A stretch of 33,732 bases of DNA. Source: an uncultured Pelagibacteraceae bacterium (GTDB taxonomy: Bacteria; Pseudomonadota; Alphaproteobacteria; Pelagibacterales; Pelagibacteraceae). The translations under genes and the position numbers were made by a program. A model generated the notes under the pieces. The model saw nothing but the letters and a program-made list of their open reading frames with translations, ran no database searches and was not told the DNA's origin. The DNA lies in contig CACKZI010000006.1 of assembly GCA_902604605.1 (NCBI GenBank), forward strand, positions 1 to 33,732. The letters are read 5' to 3'. Below, piece after piece: positions 1-7,896 of this stretch (the first letter of the stretch is position 1; each line of letters starts with the position of its first letter).

Positions 1-247
1 CACCAATCAAATATCCAGCTCCAACCACCAAAACAATTGTAGCAACTGCAGGCATCCTTAAATACAAAGCTCTCATTGGTTGAAGCACCTCAACTATTAA
101 CCAGGTATTAAAAGCTTTAATATAAATAAAGAATGTATCAAAGATCCAGTCTACCCCTTTATTCCAAAAATCTGCTGTTGATATTCCTTTATTATGAGGA
201 ACTTCAAAAAAAATAATTGTATCCTTCCTTAAAATAAAAAGAGCCAA
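1..247 (-). CDS. Second half of a ProW-type ABC permease (partial, runs off the left edge); no ATG in frame, +1 relative to the 204..1499 ORF
   Basis: Reverse-complement translation of 1..~217 reads ...TIIFFEVPHNKGISTADFWNKGVDWIFDTFFIYIKAFNTWLIVEVLQPMRALYLRMPAVATIVLVVGAGYLIG, typical of the N-terminal region of glycine-betaine-type permeases. Frame is open from about 258 to the window edge. The 5' end is uncertain: TTG at 247, ATT at 217, or a frameshifted continuation of the upstream ORF. Confidence 0.7.
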   Translation of the reverse strand, partial: MALFILRKDTIIFFEVPHNKGISTADFWNKGVDWIFDTFFIYIKAFNTWLIVEVLQPMRALYLRMPAVATIVLVVGAGYLIG

Positions 248-1499
248 AATAAGCGAAGATTATCCCAAATAATACAGCCAATCCAAAAAATATTGAATTT
301 TTATTACGTTGATAAAATGTTAAATTTCCAAAATAATCTATTTGTTTATTAGCCCAAGCTAAAGACATCTTGTCTAACAATATTGCAATTAAACTAATGC
401 ATAATCCTGCTTCTAATGCCAATCCAATATTCAGCTGATTTAATGCTAGTAATAAATTAAATCCTAATCCTTTTGCTCCAATGAAGGCTGAAATAACTGC
501 CATAGAAAAACACACCATAATAACTTGGTTTACCCCTATTAAAATATCTCTTCTAGCAGTTGGAATTAAAACTTTAGACATTAATTGCCAATTATTACAA
601 CCACTCATTCGACCTGCTTCAATAACTTCTGGAGGTACAGCTCTTAAACCCAATAAAGTTAATAGTATCATAGGTGGAACTGCTACAATCATAGTTATAA
701 TTACGGCAGCATGATCACCAACTCCGAATAGAACAAGTGCAGGAACCAACACAGCGTACTGTGGCATTGTCTGCATCACTAAAAGAATTGGATACAAGGC
801 TTTTTCAACACGTTTGCTTTTAAAAGCTGCTATTCCTAGGCCTAAACCAAAAATAAAAGATAGTGGTGCAGCTACTAATATAAAAGAAAGAGTTTGCATA
901 GATGGTTTCCATTGACCAAATATTGAAATATAAGTCATTACTAAGCCAGCAAATATTGCCAAACCTTTACCACTTAATTTATATGCTAATATTGCTGAAC
1001 CAGCGGCAACAATAGTCCACGGTAATCCTGGAAGTTCTGCCCAAGGATTAGCATCAATCCAATCCCAACTTGAAAACGCAACAATAGTTTCTAAACCACC
1101 TAGAAGTGTTTCTCTTATTAACTGAATTAAAAAAGTCATAAAAGCAGTCAAATTTCGAGTAATTTGTAAAACTACAGGACGACTTTTAAATTCTTGGGTA
1201 TCCTCATTCCAAACTTCAATTGGCATCCATTCATTCATCAAAAAAAATAAGGAATCATTTATCCAAATAGGTAACCACCCAAGTAATGGAGGTAATCTCC
1301 AAAAGACATCAAATGCATAATATCTAACTTCTTTTCCTAAGAAAATATAACTACTTTGATTGGGATCTTTAATAAACTCAGCTTGGCCTCTAATAAATTT
1401 ATATGTTTCAGGAACTTCTATTGCAAAACATAAAGCAAAAAATACAGCTAATAAAAATAACCATGGAAATAATTTTGGATATTTCTTTAAAAGTTCCAT
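204..1499 (-). CDS. ABC transporter permease, ProW/OpuAB family (probable TMAO/quaternary amine transporter)
   Basis: 431-aa hydrophobic protein with the BPD-permease EAA-like region (VPPEVIEAGRMSGCNNWQLMSKVLIPTARRDILIGVNQ); directly downstream of a ProV-type ATPase. Confidence 0.88.
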   Translation of the reverse strand: MELLKKYPKLFPWLFLLAVFFALCFAIEVPETYKFIRGQAEFIKDPNQSSYIFLGKEVRYYAFDVFWRLPPLLGWLPIWINDSLFFLMNEWMPIEVWNEDTQEFKSRPVVLQITRNLTAFMTFLIQLIRETLLGGLETIVAFSSWDWIDANPWAELPGLPWTIVAAGSAILAYKLSGKGLAIFAGLVMTYISIFGQWKPSMQTLSFILVAAPLSFIFGLGLGIAAFKSKRVEKALYPILLVMQTMPQYAVLVPALVLFGVGDHAAVIITMIVAVPPMILLTLLGLRAVPPEVIEAGRMSGCNNWQLMSKVLIPTARRDILIGVNQVIMVCFSMAVISAFIGAKGLGFNLLLALNQLNIGLALEAGLCISLIAILLDKMSLAWANKQIDYFGNLTFYQRNKNSIFFGLAVLFGIIFAYFGSFYFKEGYNYFF

Positions 1500-1502
1500 A
1501 AT

Positions 1503-2531
1503 TTAATTATTTTTTTTTCTTCCTCCAAAAACTGTATTTATTATTTTTGTTGGATTAATAGAGCCAACAATTTTATTGTTTGCATCTATCACGGCTACAG
1601 ATTTTTCTTGGGTAAGAATATTTTCAGCAACATTTTCTATAGTTTCATCTTTTAAAACTTTTAAATTACCTAAATCATTAGTTGATTTATCCATTACGTC
1701 TTCTATTAATAAAACTTTTTCTCTAGGGACTTCCTCTGTAAATTTTCTTACATATTCTGTTGCCGGATTTAAAACAATATTGGCAGGTGTATCTAATTGT
1801 TCAATAATACCATCTTTCATAATCGCAATACGATCAGCAAGTTTTAAAGCTTCATCAAAATCATGTGTGATAAACATAATTGTTTTTTGCAACTTTTCCT
1901 GAAGTCTTAAGAATTCATCTTGCATTTCTTTTCTAATTAAAGGATCTAAGGCAGAAAAAGGTTCATCCAAAAACCAAATATCAGGTTCAACAGCTAATGA
2001 TCTGGCAATACCTACTCGCTGTTGTTGTCCTCCAGAAAGTTCTCTGGGAAAATAATTTTCTCTTCCCTCAAGTCCTACTAATTTGACCATATCCATAGCC
2101 TTACTAATGCTATCTTCAGTCTTAATTCCCTTAATTTGAAGTGGAAAAGCAATATTTTCTACAACTGTTTTGTGGGGAAGTAGAGCAAAACTTTGAAAGA
2201 CCATTCCCATTTTATTTCTTCTAAGGTCAATTAACTCTTTATTGTTTAGTTTTAGTAAATCTTGACCTTCTATAAAAATTTTTCCACCTGTTGCATCTGT
2301 TAATCTTGAAATACATCTTAATAGTGTTGATTTACCTGATCCTGATAAACCCATTACAACTAACATTTCTCCTTTTGAAACTTCAAAAGATGCATTATTG
2401 ACTCCTACTATGCATCCCTTTTCTTGGAAAGTCTTAGCATCAACACTTCCATTTGCCTCTTTAAGCATTTTTTCTGAATTTGCTCCAAAAATTTTGTAAA
2501 CATTTTCACATTTGATTACTGGTTCTGACAT
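1503..2531 (-). CDS. ABC transporter ATP-binding protein, ProV/OpuAA family with C-terminal CBS-like region
   Basis: Walker A GLSGSGKST, signature LSGGQQQRVGIARSLAVEPDIWFLDEPFSALDP; C-terminal extension typical of glycine-betaine ATPases. Confidence 0.93.
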   Translation of the reverse strand: MSEPVIKCENVYKIFGANSEKMLKEANGSVDAKTFQEKGCIVGVNNASFEVSKGEMLVVMGLSGSGKSTLLRCISRLTDATGGKIFIEGQDLLKLNNKELIDLRRNKMGMVFQSFALLPHKTVVENIAFPLQIKGIKTEDSISKAMDMVKLVGLEGRENYFPRELSGGQQQRVGIARSLAVEPDIWFLDEPFSALDPLIRKEMQDEFLRLQEKLQKTIMFITHDFDEALKLADRIAIMKDGIIEQLDTPANIVLNPATEYVRKFTEEVPREKVLLIEDVMDKSTNDLGNLKVLKDETIENVAENILTQEKSVAVIDANNKIVGSINPTKIINTVFGGRKKNN

Positions 2532-2594
2532 AAATTACTTATTAAGTTATATGAAATTTTGATAAAATAAAATCTATATAATTACTATTCCCCC

Positions 2595-3146
2595 TTAAAA
2601 ATTTTTGATAAAGTAAACTCTAGTATCAATACCTGTACTTAAAAAACTTAATGCCTCGCCTGAAACCGTAACGGACTCATTAACTCCTACATTATCACCA
2701 CTAACTGTAAAACCAGCAAAACACTTGTTTTTTTCTTTATCCCATTCAACAAATGTCTCATCAATTTTATTTCCATTAATTGTGTAAATTTCATGAGCTC
2801 TAAAATTTAGAAAATTTGCACCCATAATTGCTCTTTGAGGAATGAGTTTAGTCGCTTTACAAACTTGCTCGTAAACTTCATTTGTGAGTTTGTAATGATC
2901 TGAACCATCAAAAGTTACTAATATTCCTGAGGGAAGTTTTGATATTAATTCACTTAATTTTTTTTCTTGTTCAATTCTTTCCTCTTCTATTTTCATTTTT
3001 TTTACTAATTCGTCACCTTCTCCAAACATGATGTTCAAAACAAAGAAAGATGAAAGCACTACTATAACCAATATAGCTAAACCACTAAATTGTTTTATAT
3101 GATCTGGTAATTCTTTTATTATATTTAAATAATTTTCTTTTGACAT
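2595..3146 (-). CDS. Hypothetical membrane-anchored protein (start corrected to the internal Met, MSKENYLNIIKEL...)
   Basis: ORF track begins at 3173, but an ATG at 3146 overlaps the upstream TAA stop (TAATG) and is followed by one TM segment (FSGLAILVIVVLSSFFVLNIMF) and a soluble domain. Confidence 0.6.
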   Translation of the reverse strand: MSKENYLNIIKELPDHIKQFSGLAILVIVVLSSFFVLNIMFGEGDELVKKMKIEEERIEQEKKLSELISKLPSGILVTFDGSDHYKLTNEVYEQVCKATKLIPQRAIMGANFLNFRAHEIYTINGNKIDETFVEWDKEKNKCFAGFTVSGDNVGVNESVTVSGEALSFLSTGIDTRVYFIKNF

Positions 3147-3523
3147 TAATCTAACAACTTTCCATTCTTCCAATTTCCTGACTTTTGAGTTCCATCAGAC
3201 CATGTAAATGTTCCTTTTCCATTCATGAATCCTTTTGCCCACTCTCCATCATAAGTTGATCCATCAGGAAAAGTTAGAACACCTATTCCACTCCATTCAC
3301 TGTTTTTAAATTCCCCTTTATAAATATATCCATTGGGCCAAGTTTCCACTCCTTGACCGTTTTTCTTTGTTCCAACCCATTCTCCTTCATAAGTAGTTTT
3401 ATCTGTATACACCCATTTACCATAACCATTTTCACAGTTCCCTTCTTTACATCCTGTACTACGTGCAAAAGCATTTGAGGTGATTAACAAAGCTATAATT
3501 ATGCTGAAGAGATATTTTTTCAT
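3146..3523 (-). CDS. Secreted MORN-repeat protein
   Basis: Signal peptide MKKYLFSIIIALLITSNAFA followed by MORN-type repeats (YEGEWVGTKKNGQG, YKGEFKNSEWSGIGVLTFPDG, YDGEWAKGFMNGKGTFTWSDG). Confidence 0.88.
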   Translation of the reverse strand: MKKYLFSIIIALLITSNAFARSTGCKEGNCENGYGKWVYTDKTTYEGEWVGTKKNGQGVETWPNGYIYKGEFKNSEWSGIGVLTFPDGSTYDGEWAKGFMNGKGTFTWSDGTQKSGNWKNGKLLD

Positions 3524-3557
3524 AGTAGTAGTTTACACAAAATTAATTAAAAAAAAA

Positions 3558-4019
3558 TCAGACTTTTTCGTCATGTTTATTACACAAATAAAAAGTTATA
3601 TCCTTTTCAGATTTTTCACTTTTTATATTTCTTGTGATTTCATGAATTAATTCACCAGATTTTCTATCAATAATACCTGACTCGGAATAGTTATTTTTTT
3701 GATCTATAGATTTAAATAAAACTATATCTTTATTAACAACTTTAACATCTAATTTTTTGGAGTCAGAAAGAAATGGCGTCAGGCCATTAATTAAAAGAGT
3801 TTCAGGTTTTTTTGATTGAATCTCAAATTTTTCTAACCCTTTTTCACTCAAATCTTTAGCCAAAAATGTTTGATAATTATATTCTGAGTTTTTAATTATT
3901 TTTTTTTCTAAATCACAAATAAATTTAAGATCTATATTTTCTTGAATATTAATATCTTGGGCCAATAAAAAATTGGAAATCAATAAACTAAAAAATATTA
4001 CTAAAAAATGTTTTGTCAT
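3558..4019 (-). CDS. Hypothetical exported protein (start corrected to MTKHFLVIFFSLLISNFLLAQ)
   Basis: The ORF track's longer start (4064) is encoded by a terminator hairpin; the second Met at 4019 gives a clean signal peptide. Confidence 0.6.
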   Translation of the reverse strand: MTKHFLVIFFSLLISNFLLAQDINIQENIDLKFICDLEKKIIKNSEYNYQTFLAKDLSEKGLEKFEIQSKKPETLLINGLTPFLSDSKKLDVKVVNKDIVLFKSIDQKNNYSESGIIDRKSGELIHEITRNIKSEKSEKDITFYLCNKHDEKV

Positions 4020-4025
4020 TGTATT

Positions 4026-4059
4026 AAAAAAAAATCTCCCCCAACTAAGTTGGGAGAGA
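4026..4059 (-). terminator. Rho-independent terminator downstream of the substrate-binding protein gene
   Basis: Minus-strand hairpin TCTCTCCCAAC-TTA-GTTGGGGGAGA (11-bp stem, one G-U) followed by 9 T. Confidence 0.9.
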
Positions 4060-4082
4060 CTCAAAATTAAAAAGCTCTATCC

Positions 4083-5027
4083 TTATTTAGTAAAAGCTTT
4101 CCAAACTTTTTTATTCTTTTTTAACCATGCTTTTGCAGCATCTTCGTGAGTCATTTTATCAACGTCAACTAAAGCTGCCATCGCACCAATTTGACTTGTT
4201 GAGAATGACATTTTTTTAAACGCTGCTGCTGCTGCAGGATGAGTTTTTGGAAAATCAGCGTTAACTGCTTTTTTCAAATAACCATCTGGTGAACCACATT
4301 TTCCGTCACCACCATCTTCTGGTCTACAACCAGCAGTGTATGGAGGAAAGTCGATAAATGTAAAACCAGCACCATCTGTAAAGTTTGGTGTCCAGTTAAA
4401 GATGATTGTTCCTCTTCCTTCTTTTTCAGCTGCTTTTAACTCTGCCCAAAGTGCATCGGCACTTCCTGCAAATTTAACCATCCATAGATCTCCTAATCCA
4501 AGAGCGTCAACTCTTTGAGGGATTAAGTCACCATGCCATGTTTGTGGTCCTTCTAGCATTCTTCCTTTACCACCAGAATCTGGAGTAACAAAGTTTTTTG
4601 CACAGTCAGGATTTTTTAAAGCAGTCCAGTCTGGTAGACCTGGGCATAATCCTTTATCAGCAACCCAGTTTGGATATCCCATATCCTCAAGAGTTCTAGC
4701 CTCATGATCTCCCCAATCTAACAAACCACCTTTATCTAATGCTGTTGTAAACGATTTACCAAAAGCAGATTCCCACACTTCATGTGAAATACTCACGTCA
4801 CCAATTCTAATTGACTCGTAAACTGCTTGAGAGTCAGCATTAACGTATTTTACGTTGTTTCCCATGCTTTCGAAAATTCCACCAATAACATAAGCCATCA
4901 CAATTTGACTTGACCAGTTGTGAGTTGGAATAACGATAGGTTTTTTACTATCTGCAGCATTTGAAATTCCAGCAAAACTTACTACTGAAATTATCATTGC
5001 AGATATTAATGATATTATTTTTCGCAT
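4083..5027 (-). CDS. tmoX: Glycine betaine/TMAO-type ABC transporter substrate-binding protein (probable TmoX)
   Basis: Signal peptide; OpuAC/ProX-family features (VIPTHNWSSQIVMAYVIGGIFESMG, VSISHEVWE, IIFNWTPNF). TMAO specificity is inferred from divergent adjacency to the tdm-like gene. Confidence 0.75.
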   Translation of the reverse strand: MRKIISLISAMIISVVSFAGISNAADSKKPIVIPTHNWSSQIVMAYVIGGIFESMGNNVKYVNADSQAVYESIRIGDVSISHEVWESAFGKSFTTALDKGGLLDWGDHEARTLEDMGYPNWVADKGLCPGLPDWTALKNPDCAKNFVTPDSGGKGRMLEGPQTWHGDLIPQRVDALGLGDLWMVKFAGSADALWAELKAAEKEGRGTIIFNWTPNFTDGAGFTFIDFPPYTAGCRPEDGGDGKCGSPDGYLKKAVNADFPKTHPAAAAAFKKMSFSTSQIGAMAALVDVDKMTHEDAAKAWLKKNKKVWKAFTK

Positions 5028-5058
5028 TTATTCCCCTTTCTTAATATTAAGTGATGTT

Positions 5059-5087
5059 AGTATGTGCCTAAGTAAAATGATAGTCAA
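5059..5087 (-). promoter_or_regulatory. Candidate sigma70-type promoter for tmoX
   Basis: Minus strand TTGACT (5087-5082), 17-nt spacer, CATACT (5064-5059), upstream of RBS AAAGGGGAA and ATG at 5027. Confidence 0.35.
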
Positions 5088-5101
5088 CAACTAGATATTT
5101 A

Positions 5102-5107
5102 TATAAT
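5102..5107 (+). promoter_or_regulatory. Candidate -10 element for the tdm-like gene
   Basis: TATAAT about 19 nt upstream of ATG 5127; no good -35 and no obvious SD. Confidence 0.3.
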
Positions 5108-5126
5108 ATAAAAATAAATTATAAAA

Positions 5127-7466
5127 ATGTCACAAACTACTTTAGATATAAAAGAACCTGGGCTAAATTCATTACCACCTGGGGTTGAAAGATATGTTGT
5201 TGAGGGTGGTGGTTTAACTGGAATTCAAATTTTACCTGATGATGAAATAGAAATTTTAAATAATGAAGGTAATCAAGTTTGTGAAATTTCAGTATTTAAT
5301 AAAGATGGTAAATCCGAACTTGCTATCCTAAATTTAAAAGAAGTTAAAGATAGTTCTGAAATAAAAAAAATCCTTTTTAAAAAGGACGAAACATCTTTGC
5401 AAGCTTTACTTCAATTAAAAAAAAGAAATTTGAATATTGAAAAATCTAAATCATCAATAGTTTTTGATACAAGAACAAAAGCTGGTGAAAAAGTTAAGTT
5501 TAAATCAAAAGACAAATGTTATTGTATCTTTGCTGCACCAGGAAACAGAATGATGGTACATGAACAAAATCCATCAACTGAACTTACAATAACAATCAAA
5601 AGATCAATAATAAAAGAGGATAAAGAGTTTTCATTAATTCCAGATCCTGTTTATGATCCCTCAAACGAAATAAACATTGCGAGAACAACTGCAAATTCTT
5701 ACCAAGTTAAAGAAGGTGATTATATTCAGGTAATTACTCCCACTGGTAGGCAGTGTTCTGATTTTGTTGCTTACGATACCTCAAAACTAGATAAGGGAAA
5801 AGAAAATGGATTGGATTGGCAAACAACAAGAACTTTCATGGGTCATACTTTTCCAGGGCCAGGTTTGTTTTCAAAGTTTTATGATGTAGATCATGAACCT
5901 CTTGTTGAAGTAGTAAGAGATACAGTTGGAATTCATGATACATTTAATTTAGCTTGTACTTCCAAATATTATGAGGATGCAGGGTATTTTGGACATGCAA
6001 ACTGCTCTGATAATTTAAATGATGTTATGGAAAAATATGGTGTTCAGAAAAAAAAAGGTTGGCACGCAATAAACTTATTTTTTAACACTTCTGCAGGTGG
6101 TCTAAACTCCGTATTATCAGATGAGTCATTTGCAAGACCTGGAGATTACGTAATTTTCAAAGCATTAAAGGATCTTACTTGTGGTACTACTGCTTGTCCA
6201 AGTGATATTGATAGCTGTAATGGATGGAATCCGACTGATATATTTGTTAGAACTTATGATAAAAAAAAAGAATTTACTAAATCTTTTGCTTTTAGAATGA
6301 AAACTGACTCAGAAAAAAAACTTACTAGAAATACAGGCTTCTATGAGAGGACATCTAAGTTAACAAGAAACTTTGTTGATGCTCGAGGGTTTTGGCTTCC
6401 AAATGATTATACTAAGCATGGTGTTATTAATGAATATACAGCATGTAGAGAAAAAGCTGTTGTAATTGATTTATCTTCATTGAGAAAATTTGAAATTATA
6501 GGGCCTGATGCAGAAGAGTTAATGAACTATACATTAACAAGGAATATCAAAAAACTCTCTGTTGGACAGATTGTTTATTCGGCAATGTGTTATGAGAATG
6601 GCACAATGTTTGATGATGGTACTCTTTTAAGATTGAGCGAAACAGGCTTTAGATGGGTATGTGGAGATGAATATGCTGGGGAATGGCTAAAAGAACAAGC
6701 ACAGAAAAAGAAATTTAAAGTCATTATCAAAAATTCAACTGATCAAATTAATAATATTTCAGTTCAAGGACCTAATAGTAGAAAAATTTTAGAAAAAATA
6801 ATTTTTACACCACCAACACAGCCAACAATTTCTGAACTTCAATGGTTTAGATTTACTATTTGTAGATTAGAAGAATTAAACGGAATTCCTTTAATCGTTT
6901 CAAGAACAGGTTATACGGGTGAACTAGGATATGAGGTTTGGTGCCACCCTGATCATGCACCACAAGTTTGGGACAAAGTAACAGAGGCAGGTAAAAATGA
7001 TGGTCTAATACCCGCAGGATTTGGAGCATTGGATTTGTTAAGAATTGAATCAGGTTTAGTATTATTTGGAAACGAGTTTGATGGACAACAAGACCCTTTC
7101 GAAGCTGGTATAGGTTTTGCTGTTCCACTAAAAACAAAAACTGATGAATTTATTGGTAAAGAAAATTTAATTAAAAGAAAAGAAAATCCACAAAAAAAAT
7201 TAGTTGGTCTTAATTTAATTGGTAAAGAAAAAGCTAATCATGGAGATTGTGTTCACATTGGTAGAGCTCAAGTTGGCATTATAACTAGTGCATGCCTATC
7301 CCCTACTTTAGGAAAAAATATAGCTTTATGTAGAATTGATATTGGACATTCAGAAATAGGCACTGATGTTGAAATTGGAAAAATTGACGGACATCAAAAA
7401 AGAATTCCGGCTAAAATAGTTGGCTTTCCTCACTATGATCCTCAAAAAACTCGCGTTAGATCTTAA
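5127..7466 (+). CDS. tdm: Trimethylamine N-oxide demethylase-like protein (N-terminal DUF1989 + C-terminal GcvT/aminomethyltransferase)
   Basis: 779 aa. Cys-rich DUF1989-like half (GRQCSDFVAYD, HDTFNLACTSKYYEDAGYFGHANCSDNL, DLTCGTTACPSDIDSCNGWNPTDI) fused to a GcvT half (VIDLSSLRKFEIIGPDAEELMNYTLTRNI, VSRTGYTGELGYEVW, GFGALDLLRIESGLVLFGNEFD). This is the architecture described for Tdm. Confidence 0.82.
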   Translation: MSQTTLDIKEPGLNSLPPGVERYVVEGGGLTGIQILPDDEIEILNNEGNQVCEISVFNKDGKSELAILNLKEVKDSSEIKKILFKKDETSLQALLQLKKRNLNIEKSKSSIVFDTRTKAGEKVKFKSKDKCYCIFAAPGNRMMVHEQNPSTELTITIKRSIIKEDKEFSLIPDPVYDPSNEINIARTTANSYQVKEGDYIQVITPTGRQCSDFVAYDTSKLDKGKENGLDWQTTRTFMGHTFPGPGLFSKFYDVDHEPLVEVVRDTVGIHDTFNLACTSKYYEDAGYFGHANCSDNLNDVMEKYGVQKKKGWHAINLFFNTSAGGLNSVLSDESFARPGDYVIFKALKDLTCGTTACPSDIDSCNGWNPTDIFVRTYDKKKEFTKSFAFRMKTDSEKKLTRNTGFYERTSKLTRNFVDARGFWLPNDYTKHGVINEYTACREKAVVIDLSSLRKFEIIGPDAEELMNYTLTRNIKKLSVGQIVYSAMCYENGTMFDDGTLLRLSETGFRWVCGDEYAGEWLKEQAQKKKFKVIIKNSTDQINNISVQGPNSRKILEKIIFTPPTQPTISELQWFRFTICRLEELNGIPLIVSRTGYTGELGYEVWCHPDHAPQVWDKVTEAGKNDGLIPAGFGALDLLRIESGLVLFGNEFDGQQDPFEAGIGFAVPLKTKTDEFIGKENLIKRKENPQKKLVGLNLIGKEKANHGDCVHIGRAQVGIITSACLSPTLGKNIALCRIDIGHSEIGTDVEIGKIDGHQKRIPAKIVGFPHYDPQKTRVRS

Positions 7467-7816
7467 TGGCTAAAACTACAAAAGATTTATTAGAGTTTTG
7501 GGAAGATCAAATGAAACTTTCACATATGTCTAGTAATTATTTTTTTAGAAAATCGCCTTCTCATTACCATATGATGCTTTTAGTAATGCATGCATTTAAG
7601 TATGAAGAAAATTTAACAGTAGAAGAGTTAAAAACGAAACTATTTAAAACATCTCGGCCAAAATCAGCCTTAATGATAAATGAGGCGTGTGAAAAGGGAT
7701 TTTTTTTTCTTGAAAAAACATCAGGTGATCAAAGAAAAAAGCACATAAAACCTAGTGACTCTTTCATTAAGGAATTTAATCAATATCTTGAGACACTAAA
7801 AAATCTAAGCTTCTAA
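7466..7816 (+). CDS. Small winged-helix (MarR-like) transcriptional regulator candidate
   Basis: 116 aa. HTH-like segment LTVEELKTKLFKTSRPKSALMINEACEKGFFFLEKTSGDQRKKHIKPSD. Start overlaps the tdm stop (TAATG). Confidence 0.55.
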   Translation: MAKTTKDLLEFWEDQMKLSHMSSNYFFRKSPSHYHMMLLVMHAFKYEENLTVEELKTKLFKTSRPKSALMINEACEKGFFFLEKTSGDQRKKHIKPSDSFIKEFNQYLETLKNLSF

Positions 7817-7835
7817 AATAACATAATTTTTTACT

Positions 7836-7864
7836 TATAATTTTTATATATATAAAAAATTATA
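7836..7864. repeat. AT-only near-perfect inverted repeat in the intergenic region
   Basis: TATAATTTTTATATATATAAAAAATTATA, palindromic apart from one extra A. Confidence 0.6.
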
Positions 7865-7896
7865 TATTTAACTTGTACGAAAAATAAAGTTTCAGT

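Noticed and set aside
481-714. Plus-strand ORF (77 aa) antisense to the permease
   Set aside because: Lies fully inside a well-supported gene and has no family features; a shadow ORF.
1576-1902. 108-aa plus-strand ORF antisense to the ATPase
   Set aside because: Shadow of a conserved coding region; low-complexity Ser/Phe-rich translation.
3283-3474. 63-aa ORF overlapping the MORN gene in another frame
   Set aside because: The MORN frame has a signal peptide and clear repeats; this is an out-of-frame by-product of the repeats.
3558-4064. Long start for the exported hypothetical protein (MSLSQLSWGRFFFNT...)
   Set aside because: The added residues are encoded by the terminator hairpin; the internal Met at 4019 gives a proper signal peptide.
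6856-7137. 93-aa minus-strand ORF inside tdm
   Set aside because: Antisense to the conserved GcvT domain; no RBS or family signal.
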